Source: Gordionus sp. m RMFG-2023
Taxonomy: Eukaryota; Nematomorpha; Gordioida; Chordodea; Parachordodidae
Direction: 5' to 3'
Assembly (NCBI RefSeq): GCF_954871325.1
Contig: NC_088775.1
Span: 82,623,561-82,687,560, forward strand
Length of the DNA: 64,000 bases
Below the pieces are notes generated by a model. It had not been told where the DNA came from and did not search any database. It saw only the letters and a program-made list of their open reading frames with translations. This document shows, piece by piece, positions 20,162 to 31,900 of this stretch. The first letter of the stretch is position 1, and each line of letters starts with the position of its first letter. Position numbers and translations under genes: made by a program.

Positions 20162-22563
20162 CTTTTTTCTCCCCAACAAAATAAAACTAATTTCCATTTA
20201 TATTTTTTTTAAAATTGAAATATTATAATTACATGGTAAATTTTTATTTTTAAAAAAAGTTTTCAAAAATATAATTATTTTAAAAAAAAACTATAACAGA
20301 AATTATATTTAAGTATTTGAAGAAAAGAAGAGCTTTTAACAGGTCATAGATCTGTAAAAAACCTATATTAAATTTTATTTGCACTTTATCTTCCTTCATT
20401 ATTTTTATTGTATGCCATAAAATATATTATTTAGAAGTTTTTTATAAATGTGTTCTGACTTTTAGCCATAAGCCAATGAATTTTGCATATTGGACAGATT
20501 ATATATAAATACTTATTGAAGCCTTTTTGACATAATCAATGTAATAGTTATAATTTTTTTGCAATGATAGATACCGAGATCCATAAGAAAAAAAATGGAA
20601 AGTGGATAACTCTTGAGACAATGAAGATTTGATATGGATGTCCCGGTGTTAGTATAGGGAAAAGTAAAGGAAGAGAAATGAATTTGGTTCCAATTATCAC
20701 ATGATGCAAGGATAGGAAATGGATCATCTGGGATAATTAATATAAATGGAGTAAACATATATTATTTTGGTAATAAATAACAGAAAAAAAATTAAATCGA
20801 AAATGGGAAAATCTGATGGAAATGGATATACAGTAAGTTTAATATGATCGAGGATAAAGTGTGGTAGAAGTGAATGGAGTGAGGTCGAATGAGGTGGCTT
20901 TCATTTTAAGTGGTGATAACCAGTTATAGAATAAAAAATAAATAAATATTAATTATAAGACAAAATTATTATAAATTTTTAAAATATTCTATTAAATTTT
21001 TTATAGATAGCTAAATAATTTTTTTTAATAATATTTTTGTTTGATGATACAATAAAGGTAATTATTAAATTCACAAAGTGGAATTTTATTAAATCTTTTA
21101 TTTTTTTTAAAAAAAATACAATATTTAATATAGCTAATTTAATTTTATAAGTTAAAATTTTTTTTTCCTATTTGTCTATGTTCCTCGATGTCGATATAGA
21201 ATAGTAAATTAAATTATGATGTTCTTGTTATGAGTCATTTGAAAACGACTCTATTAAATATCAATTTAAAACACTTCTTTTTTTTTAATTTTTAGATTTT
21301 TATGATTTTTATCCTTAATTTATTTTTTAAATCTCATAATCGACGAAGAGCTAATAAAGTTATTTCGACCATTTAAATCTTAACTTTTCAAAGATATAGG
21401 ATCATGATTTCTTTTAAATCACTTAGTATGTTTGCGATAAATAGGGGACTCCAGTGGGTCTCTAGACTTTTACAACTCGAGTGTGTGGAGGGGGGGGAGG
21501 GTCTTTTTCTTTCTCTCTTTCTTCCATACCCTCATCATTTTTATGGGCTTTCATGTATGCTTTTGTTTTATTCCTTATTAAACATCGTATTCTTAATTAA
21601 GTGAGATCTGCCACTCTAGGAGATTGCCTTCTATGCTTCTATTTAAAACTTAGATATGTTTTTTCCTATTTTATAATAGAACCATTATCTATCGTGAAAA
21701 AATATTATAAATAGTATATATGAATGCACAAAATGATAATATACATATGTTAGTTAAAATCAACCTCAATAAAAGATATTATTAACGTAATTCTTTTGAT
21801 CAATTATGCAATATAATTCATAAATTATGTAAAATTATATAATTATTCTAATATTTTTAATATAAGTGTTTTTATAAATAGGCGATAAAATGGTTATAAG
21901 GAAAATATTTTAAATATAGAGTCAAAATAAAATTTTAAAATATCTCATTATATGATATTATTAAAAAATGGAGGAAGGGGGGTGGGAGTAGTGAGATTCT
22001 TGTGTCGCTGCTATTGGGGGACTCATTTGCTTGGCAATATAAAAGAGGTGTAATGATAAAAGATATTAGTCAGTCCCGGTACATTATACCTCGAGGATAG
22101 GTGCCATGAGAAGAACGAGTAAGCAAAACCTAAAATCCTCAAAACAGCATTAAGTTTAAACCCCATTTTACAAAAATTTTAGGAAACCACACTTCTAAAA
22201 AAGAAAATGCGAGCCGGAATTGGAGTCAGTTTTCTAGAAATAAAAATCTAAAATATGGCGCTTGATTGAACGCAAAGTTAATTTTTAAACCATTAGTAGA
22301 CTCTGCCATTTCGTTCCAAATTATCGGTTCATTATATTATCCTTTATACATATATCTTGTATTAACATTTTGGGATATTTAATAATATCGCGCTATTTTT
22401 TTTTTACATTAGAAATTTTACTACAAGTAGTTAAGATCCATCGTTGATCCATTCGCACTGAACCAATAATGATTATAATTTAACTCGACGCTAAAATATC
22501 TTTAATGTTTTTTCTTGACTTCTTTTCAACACTCCTTGTTAGACTTATTTTTGATATTTATTG

Positions 22564-22698
22564 CTGTTTAGCCTAGGCTAAACAGGAACTAGGATACCCT
22601 ATTTTAATTTTTTTAAAGTACTTTGTGAGCTCGTTTTTATTTTTACCTTTAACCATTTAGTCAAAACTATGCAGCCGGCTAAACAGCCGGCTGTTTAG
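22564..22698. repeat. Two related perfect palindromes
   Basis: 22564-22585 is a perfect 22-bp palindrome centred on CCTAGG with arms CTGTTTAG...CTAAACAG. 22679-22698 is a perfect 20-bp palindrome (CTAAACAGCCGGCTGTTTAG), in effect the same arms turned inside out. Both are followed by GAACTAGGA(T/C)AC, so the pair looks like a short duplicated unit with a period near 110-120 bp. Confidence 0.7.
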
Positions 22699-23639
22699 GA
22701 ATAAGAACTAGGACACATCCTTAAAAATTAATTCTCCTATTGTGCATTCCTGCATAACCTATATCCTTTTGAGACCAAGAATTAAAAATTATGTTATCCC
22801 ATCTAAATTAAATCTTTTTCTCTACTATAACATTATTAAAATTAAAAGGAAGAGAATAGATCAATGGTCTAAATTTATAGGTTCTAATTCCATTCCCCTT
22901 TCACTTTTTACTTTTTGTCCGGATTAGTTCCTCTGATATCTCGATCCTTTCTAATATATTAATCTCTCCAAAGTTATAATCTGATAGACCCCCCTCCCCT
23001 AAACGACTGTTACGATTTCTTTCGTAGCAGCTTCATAAAAAATGTTTTCATCACTCCAGTATAAGACCTTCTTTGAATAAGTACCTGCTTTTCTATGTCC
23101 TTAATCGTGGACATTGTTGGATCTCTCGACTTATTCTCTCTAGCCTTTGGCAATATCATGAACCTAAAATTTTGCCGACCCTTCTAGTTTCTTATAAAGT
23201 TTAGCCTTTCATTTTTTTATCATAAATTCTTATGTTTCTAATTATAATTTTACCATATTAACCAGATGATATTCAAATAACTGGTAACATGCATCCATGT
23301 CAATTAAAACCAAATTTAAGCGATGAAATTAGAGCATCACGTTTCTTGAAAATAAAAGCGGATTGCTTTATATACCTCCTCTGCCTGTTAAATCCACTTA
23401 GATTACTCTAAATAAATTATTTAGTAAAAATTATGATGAAAAATATTAAATGTTAAAATATTATGGTTGCTAATTTAGGGAAAGAGAGAAAAATAAAATA
23501 TAATCAATTCAGCTTGACATAATTTCGGTTGATCAATAATTATTTTAGCTGCTAAAACAATTCATTTTTTTATTTTGTTTAGAAATAAACATCATTTGTT
23601 AAAGTCATTAATGTATATATTAAAATATATAAAGTAAAA

Positions 23640-23866
23640 ACTAGTGTTGTTATGCGGCTCAATTTGGGCTGATTTTTGAATACGGCTAACTCAATATTTT
23701 AGCTGGAAAAATATTTCATAAGCCTCGAAATTTCACTAATAAATGTCCAAATGTTTGTGCTATCTATGAGCAAAGTCGTTAGGCTTGCGTAATATTTTTC
23801 TGGATAAAATATTGAGTCAGCCGTTTTTAAAAATCGGCTCAAATCGAGCCATTTAACAACACTAGT
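23640..23866. repeat. Palindromic MITE, best-preserved copy
   Basis: Ends ACTAGTGTTGTT and AACAACACTAGT. Inward from each end are GGCTCAATTTGGGC / GGCTCAAATCGAGCC, then GCTAACTCAATATTTTAGC / ATAAAATATTGAGTCAGC, and the middle has AATGTCCAAATGTTTGTGC. TA at both borders suggests a Tc1/mariner-type TA target. It is non-coding. Confidence 0.85.
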
Positions 23867-24073
23867 AAAAACAATATGTGAAAAAAAAAATTCATAAATC
23901 CCACCGAAATTTAATTTAGTTATATCAAAAAGAATATTACGCAACCTTTATTAATGTTTGAATTTCAAACAAAATATTTATACTACAAATCAAAATATAC
24001 AATTTTACCTTTTATTAATATATCTTCAATATATTTAAAAAATAAATATTATATCACAAAGAATTATATATAT

Positions 24074-24258
24074 CAGAGACATACAGGAGTACCATTTACG
24101 CAACCAGGTTTAAATTTTTTTTTTCAAAATTTTTTTTCTTCAGGCCCGGCCCGGATTTTTTTTAAATATATTTTTTTTATTTTTATGGCTTATAATGGCT
24201 ATTTAAAATATTTGGTTTTAAAATGGGCCGGGCTAAGGGCTGGGCCTGCGAGTCTCTG
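24074..24258. repeat. GC-rich GGCCCGG fold-back element, solo copy
   Basis: Ends CAGAGAC...GTCTCTG, identical in type to the element nested in the hAT copies. ATATATAT on both sides (24066-24073 and 24259-24266) would be an 8-bp target duplication, although the sequence is low-complexity. Inside are CAGGCCCGGCCCGG and GGGCCGGGC blocks around T runs. Confidence 0.75.
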
Positions 24259-25773
24259 ATATATATATATATAACATCCCCCAGAAAAATTATTTTACAC
24301 GTAAAATGTCTAAAGAAAACATACTTTATCATGAAAAATGAATTAATAATTATTGCAATACTTACCGCCCTTTTATATTTTTCTCGAAGACAGTAATTCG
24401 TTAGGATAAAAAGTATCGCCATCTTTTATCTTAAAATAATTTTTTTTTTAAATTGCAATCCAATGTTTGATTAATATTAAATTACAGGGAGCCCCCCGCA
24501 CGCGTTTTTAAAATAGTAAATATACTCTTTTTAAAAAATAAAAATTACAAAGTTTGCTATATACGTTACTCATCAAAATTGAAGTAAAAACTGTCAAAAA
24601 CAATAAATAATTAATAATTGCGAAATTATTTTTAAACTTATTTTAAGATAATATGACACATTTGATATTTCCCCCATTTAATAAGATATGATCTAGACTA
24701 GAATAATGGCATTACAAGCATATCAATTTTATAAAGAAACATTTTGCTCTAGTCTAGTTCCCCGTAGATGCCCGAAGAGTATCTTTTCCAAACTATTTAG
24801 TATTTAAAGTTTATCAATTCTGTTGTATTCTTCTTTGTAAAAAACTCTTGTCGGTTTAACCTATAGACAAATCTTGATTTTTTTTTAATATAAAAAAACC
24901 CCATTTTTTTCGAAGTGTCATCCTAAATATATAATAATAAACGATATTTTTAGTGCTTTAAATTTAATGATAATTACAAAAATAAAGGAACAAAAAGAAA
25001 ACAAAATAAAAGACAATTAAGGAATACTTTATAACAAATAAATATCCTGGCCAGATATTTTTAACTGTAAAAATAATTTAATCATTTTTTATAAAGTTAA
25101 ATTATATATTAAAAAATCAACACTAACGGCTTTTATACTAATCCCCTTCCCTAGAGATATTCTAATTATCATCTTATTTAATATCAAAATCATTAGGCTT
25201 ATCCACCACTTCGGACCTGCAAGGCTATATATATGGTATAGACGCAGTTATCATTGTTTTTTTTGTCTTGCAAATTCTAAAAATTAATTATTCAATAATA
25301 ATTTTTTCCTAAGATAGATATTGGCCAATAATATATTACTCTAATCAATTATTAATTGTTATTCTTATATCTTTTTTAATATATAGATTTATTTATAAAA
25401 AATAAAAGCAGAAGGAACGTGCACGATATCCTTCTTACTTACCTTGTAATATTAGAGGGAGAAAAATAATATTATTAATTGGTATTATAAATCAATAAAA
25501 ACATAACATTTTTTTTTATATTAATAAATAAGCTTGTATTACTTTTTAAATTTTTAAAATATAAAAAAAATATTAATTTTTTTATTATTATAAATATAAT
25601 TTTTATCTAAAATAATATTAGTGTATTATTGCAACTAATTATACGTTAGTATATTTAATATAGTATTATATCCTTTTCTTTTTAGTTACATAATTTCATT
25701 TTATGAGAATTTGAGCTATTTTTTAAATCATATTTTAAAAATAAATAAAAATAAATAAGTAAAAGAATAATAA

Positions 25774-25954
25774 ATGAGAGAAGTCAAGGTGGAAAATAAC
25801 TACCAAAATCTTTGGATCTTGACATATATCATTATGATTTTATTGATAGTTCTCACAAATCTCTCAGCCATTTATACCATTTGGTCCAATAAAATCTTGC
25901 AAACGTCAACATATTACTTTATAACTTCCCTATCGATTGCCTATTCTATCCGAG
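25774..25954 (+). CDS. GPCR exon 1 (TM1 and first half of TM2)
   Basis: The ATG at 25774 is preceded in frame by TAA at 25771-25773, so the start is firm unless a non-coding 5' exon exists. The 60 full codons encode a short 13-residue N-terminus, a hydrophobic TM1 (W-I-L-T-Y-I-I-M-I-L-L-I-V-L-T-N) and the beginning of TM2 (T-Y-Y-F-I-T-S-L-S-I-A-Y). The last base, G, is followed by the donor GTAACA. Alone it would stop after five more codons, as expected for intron read-through. Confidence 0.8.
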
Positions 25955-28900
25955 GTAACAAAAATAAATAAATCCTTTAATGTTAAAATGTCCTTTGCAA
26001 ACAAAACTAATTCATGTGCAATCATCAATATCAAAATTTATAAGCTTCAAGTTTTTTTTCTTTTGGTATTTACGGAAATTGATTTTATTTAGAAAAAATT
26101 TGTAACTAGTTTCATTAAAGTTAGGGCGGGATACGTGTGACATTAATATAATATTATTACTAAAGTGCGTTTAACACTTTTATGTTGTTAATAAATATAC
26201 ATTGTTGAAAAGTTTCATTGTCTAAATGCAAAATATACATCGTCACTTTAATTATAATATTAAATTTACCCGACTATCCTCAGCTATTTTAAATATTGTA
26301 GTATTTTTTTTTAAAATAACTTTGGATCTTGATTATAAAGGTTAAATCTCAATAATTCGCAATGCATTATTAACGGAGCATTATCAACGGATTGATATTT
26401 TTTTTTAAAACCCCTGTTATCGTGAAAACCAAGCCTGTTAATTTTTTGTTGAAAACTTGTAATAAACCATATAATTTATGCTATATGCCCTTAAATTTTT
26501 TACAAATAAATTTTTCCAAATAATGATATATTTGGGTATAATTTGGTATATTTTGTCACTCAAAGGTTTAATGTTTTATTAAACAGCTCTATTTCAACAA
26601 ATTTAAATTAAGATTATTACACAATCCCTCGAGATTTTGTTTAATAGATGTCCAAACCTTTCTACCTACGAGTAAAATCTATAGGTTTCATATTTTACAT
26701 ATTTTAAAAACCAACCAAGTCCAACAAAACTACAAACGATTCAATAAAATACAAAAAAATTAATCGTTTTATAATCTTACAAATTCGCCATCTAGGAATG
26801 ACGGGAAAATATGACCGTCGTAATCTTGTGTTTCATTTTTTTTGGGGGGGGGGGGGGGGATGCAAATATAACTTTTTTAAAAAATATATAATACCTTCCT
26901 TTTAAATATTTAATTAGATGACCAGAAGTAGTTAAATGGCTCGATTTGAGTCGATTTTTAAAAACGGGTAACTCAATATTTTAGCCAGAAAAATATTGAA
27001 AAATATTGCACAAGCCTCGAGATTTTGCTAATAGATGTCCAAACGTGCCATCTATGACCAGAATCTTCAGGCTTGCCTGATATTTTTGACTAAAATATTG
27101 AGTTAGTCCAATCGGCTCAAATCAAGCCATTTAACAACTCTAGCAGAAAAAACATAAAAAAGTTTGAAAAATTACTTATTTTGAGGGAAAAAAAATTATA
27201 ATAGCTATTATGAAAATATAATTTATAAAGCTCCTTTTTTTTAATAAACATTTTTTTAACTTCAACTAATTTTTACATTTTAAAATTTTATACTTGCTGC
27301 CTTATCTCAATTTTTTATTTATTTATTTAATTACCTATAATTTAAGCACAATCGTTTTTTTATAAAAAATATAGCATAAGTACTCACTTTTTTAAATTTT
27401 TCATCGGCGTTTATCGGCACACCGAATTAGTCGCCGTCTAATGGTGTTATACAGTTCTATTTGATTCGATTTAGGTTAACTCAATATTTTATCCATAAAA
27501 TGAGCCTGGAGATTGCCATAGATGGCGCAAAGGTTTTGACATCTATTAGTGAAATCTTGAAGCTTATGCAATATTTTTCTGGCTAAAATATTGAGTTATC
27601 CATATTTAAAAATAGGCTCAAATCGAACCGATTAACAACACCACATCAGCGAGGCCACATTTTTTTTATAATTCATTTGGACCATTGGCGTACGCAGCGG
27701 GGGGGGGAAGGGGGACAAATCCCCCCCCCCCCCCCCCAAAGCCAAAAAATGCAGATGCCGGATATATTTTTCAAAAATATTATTGTCTATATTAATTTAT
27801 ATTTGTTAATATTTATTCGTATCTCATATTAAATATATATTTAATTACATTTATTATCACATTTATCTACTAAGTTATTTTATCAATAATTTCGATTTCA
27901 AGTTTTCCGGCGTAATATTTACTTATTATTTTCAAATTTTTAGTGGCGTAATATTTATCTACCATTTTCAAATTTCTAGTCAAATAATAATTATTTCTGA
28001 AACTTCTTGTCCAACAGGGAAAAAGAAATTGCAACCTTGTCCAACGAGATAGAGTCTCCGCCATCAAGCAGTAACAGCTTTTAAGGAGTTAGAAGAGCCA
28101 ATATTTGCTATTACTGAAATATCACAATGGTCTGAAAGAAATATTTCTTCAGAAGCAAGAAAATTATTGGATTCAATGCTTATTCCAAATTTTATTTCTC
28201 ATTAGAATGTATTATTTAATTATATAACTATTTTAATTAATACTTTTCAAAACATGACATTGACTTGATTAAGAAAATGAGAATAGCGGAGAGCATTTTA
28301 TCAGAACTCAAGGAAATTAGGGCTAATGTTGATGAAGAATTTCATATTTTATATTTTATTGTTGAGTCAAAAGCAGAGCTATACGTGTTTAATATTTGTC
28401 TCCCTCGATTTGTAGCAAGGCAAGCTCATCGTTAAAACATTAATATAGGATCAGTAGAAGAGTATATCTTAAATACAGATACATTTAAACCCCAAATAAA
28501 TGAATTTTTAATTCATCATGCAGCACTTACTAATCTGCAAATATTACTTCCACAAAAGCCTTCCCAACCTTTTTCAGATGGTGATAAAAAAAAATATTTG
28601 TTAGATTTTTATTATGAAGATGTTAAAGTATCTTATGATGCCTTACTAGCTGAATAACTATGTTTATAAGATTAACTATGGATGATATAGTCCCAAAAAA
28701 TTCTATGGATGCTCTGCATTATTTCAAACACATTTTAGATTAAATTCCCAATGTATTAAAAGAGTTTATAAACTCTTCCCATTAGTAAACTAATGAGAGA
28801 ACATTCTCTTTTTTAAGAAGAATAACAGAGGCCTGCAGAAGTACCATTTGCAGGCCACGGCCCGGATTTTTTTTAAAGAATTTTTACCGCCCGGCCTAGG

Positions 28901-31900
28901 TTTTTTTAAAAAAATTTCAGGCCTGGCCTAGCTTTTTTAAAAAAATTTTAAGCCCGACGGCTTTTTTTAAAAAAATTTCAGGTCCGGCCCGGCTTTTTTT
29001 TAAATAAAATTTTCAGGCCCGGCCCGGATTTTTTTAAAATAAATTATATTTATTTTAGATTTTTATAGCTAATAATAACGATTTCAAATACAGGCTGTTT
29101 TAAAAAATACAGCCCGGATTGGGTGTTTTTTTGAAATAATTCAGGCCAGGCTTGGGTGTTTTTTTAAAAAAAAATCGGGCCCGGCCCGGGTAAATTTAAA
29201 AAAATTAAAATACTGTCCAGCCCGGGGGCCGAGCCTGCAGGTCTCTGAAAAACATACCGAGAAGTACAACATCTGAAAGTAGGTTGAAAGGTTTGGATCT
29301 TTTGAATATTTATAGGTATTTGACGACAAGCAAGGATGAGATAATTGAAAAATTAGCTCAATTACAACGAAGATTGGATTTTACTTTGTAAATATATAAC
29401 AAACTAAATGCAATTATTCCTAATTTTTGTGTAAAGGCTCAAAAAATTCAAATTTCTATTTTGGGTCATTTAAGTGATTCTTTATACATATAATTTTTTT
29501 TAAATTGTGTATTAGAAATAGTTATTAGTCCTAATAAATGTATGCTTGATATTTTTAAAAAACAATAATATTTCTTAAAAAATTTTATTATCCCTCCCCC
29601 CCAGACCAAATTCCTGCGTACGCGCCTGATTTGGACACTTTTATCATTAACATTGCTAATATAGTTTAGATTCTTATATCATTCCCTGTCCCACCCCCAT
29701 ATAAATTTATGTATTTCTCATTCACCTAATAGACTTCTATTATTCTTTTTTTTACTAAGGTCCGAGGGATACATCAATTAAGTAACATTCTATAGATTTT
29801 TATTAAAAACAAATTTATATATAAATCTTGGAATGCAAGTAAAATAGAAAGTAAGCAAATATAAATAAATTAAAAAATTTAATTAAATCATATTTGTTAA
29901 TGAATAAATATTATCAGGCCGAGATTAGTAGGGCATAAAGAGGTTCTTCTGATGAATCCAGCAATGGAATAGATTCTTTCAGAGTACTAATTGCAGGTAT
30001 GCAAAGGACTTTCCTAGCTAAATTTGTAAGTCTAGGAAGTTCCAATTAATTATTTTCAAAAGTTTGATACATCCTACTCTGGTTTAGTATATAGGCCGAG
30101 TAAAATATGGTATTCTTGCTCTAAATTACTTGTGTTATTATAACCGTTTTTGGAAAGGAATGTTTTCTAGCTATTTTATCTATATGTAAATTAGATTTGT
30201 CTATTATCTTCAACTTTAATCTCACTCTCTGCATTTCTATTATGCTCTCTACTAAGTTTTAAATTTCCAATTAAAAATTGCAAATCTTAGAATCCCAATT
30301 TAAATCTCAAAAAAGTGTGAGATTTTGAAATCTCGTTATTCATCCAATGATAATTATATTTGGTTATATTCAACAGTCAAGACATAAAGATTTAGAGTGT
30401 TTAGCTTTACAAATTTATATGATAAATAAAAAAAAAGTATCACAGAGTTGTATCATTTGAGAATAATACTATACTATTTATTAGTGTTCAAATATCTACA
30501 TGTCAAAAAGTTAGCCATTAAAAGGATTTTTTTGTTGCTCAGTCAAAACCTAAAAAAAATTATAAAATTTACCCTGATAAGTTTTTTATTATTCTACTTT
30601 TCGTCCTTTTTTTCAATTAAATAAGCTATAAAATTTTTGAAATTTTTTTTAAAATAAAAACAATTTGTATATATAATTAAATTTGTGTGCATGAATATTA
30701 TAATAATTTTAGGGGAATTTTTTTAAAAAAATTATTTAAAAATACTTAAACATTTATAACATATAAAAATGTGATTTTTAAAGAAAACAATATCGATTTG
30801 TAAAAGGAGATAAATTGCTTAGAATATAAGATTGTATGTAAAATGTAATAAATGAATTTATTTTATTTTCGATAATAAATTGTATGAGAAGTAAATGATG
30901 GAATATACTTGTTCTTTGTGTAGACTGTAGATATTAAATTGAAAAATATGAATACTTTAATGGTGTTGCAATCCTTTGAGTTAGTCATATTTATAAAAGA
31001 TATATTTGTTTTATTCTATGTTTTTCAATGTCATAATATAAATAAATGCCTATACTACAAAAAAAAATGATATAGCATAAATTGATTTTTTTATATTTTA
31101 AAATAATATAATTCGACTGTCTAGACTTTTTTTAAAAAAATAATTCCAATTAGAGCTGGGACGGATCTAATATTTTTTTTAAAATTCGGGCCGGGCCAGG
31201 TCAGTTTTTTCCCAATTAAAAATATTAAATTTTTCTATATTTAAATAAATTTGGACCAAACCTGGCGAAAATTAATTTTTAATCTGGATTGGGCTTTTTC
31301 ACAGATAAAAAAAAATTAATTTAAGATTGGGTCGGGTCTAATATCCTTTTTTTTAAAAATCGGACCAGGTCGAGCATGAAAAATTCGGATGCGATCATTA
31401 ACTTTGAGTTTACTATTTGTTATTTGTAAAATTTTATTTTATAATAATCATTTTTTCAATTTTTGATTATTTCAACTTTTTATTTTGCGACAATTTGCAG
31501 AAAAACCTTTCTGATTTTTAAAAAATTGAAAGTTAGGCTTTAAGTCAATTATCCATATTGCCTTGTGCAACATAATTATTTTTAAAAAACATAAAAATAT
31601 GATATTTTTATGTAATAAGATGTCTTACATGCCAAAATAAAAAGAACATAAACTTTTCAATATTTTTTGACTTTTATTTTGATAATCATTAAAAAAAACC
31701 TTGAAAAATAAATTTGACCCATTCTAATGATATTTTTAAATATAAATAAGTAATATTTATATATCCGCTTTTTTAATAAGAAGATAAAATATAATCCATT
31801 ATTATAAAGACTAAATTTTTATTCTCCCCTACTAGATAAGGAAATATTATCAGACATGGCAAACTAATAGTCCCTTGAGATTAAGCCTCCGACAGTTTTA

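Larger units (their letters stand above)
20162..25773. other. Intergenic stretch upstream of the GPCR gene
   Basis: No certain gene. Minus-strand candidates for coding are an open frame at 20513-20758 and broken pieces around 22960-23170, neither with a recognised domain. It also holds the paired palindromes at 22564-22698, a full MITE at 23640-23866 and a GC-rich fold-back at 24074-24258. A G-rich tract with T/C runs lies at 21485-21530. No promoter motif for the GPCR gene can be defended. Confidence 0.45.
27683..29628 (+). mobile_element. hAT-family DNA transposon, copy 2 (decayed)
   Basis: Ends CATTGGCGTACGCAG and CTGCGTACGCGCCTG (inverted, 12 of 15 matching) lie within a perfect 8-bp duplication ATTTGGAC at 27675-27682 and 29629-29636. 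A G run then a C run lies inside the left end and a C run inside the right end. Interior order matches copy 1 (2528-4257), including the nested GC-rich element at the same transposase codon. At 1,946 bp it is longer because that nested element is larger here (about 420 bp). Confidence 0.92.

Noticed and set aside
20513-20758. 81-codon minus-strand frame
   Set aside because: It starts with ATG and has an even composition, but no recognised domain and no demonstrable splice link to the exon at 19367-19519. Kept only as a candidate.
23699-23944. 81-codon minus-strand frame
   Set aside because: It lies mostly inside the palindromic MITE at 23640-23866 and has no coding character beyond that.
24183-24422. 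Minus-strand frame with A-Q-P-L-A-R-P
   Set aside because: Half of it is the GC-rich fold-back element; the remainder is low-complexity.
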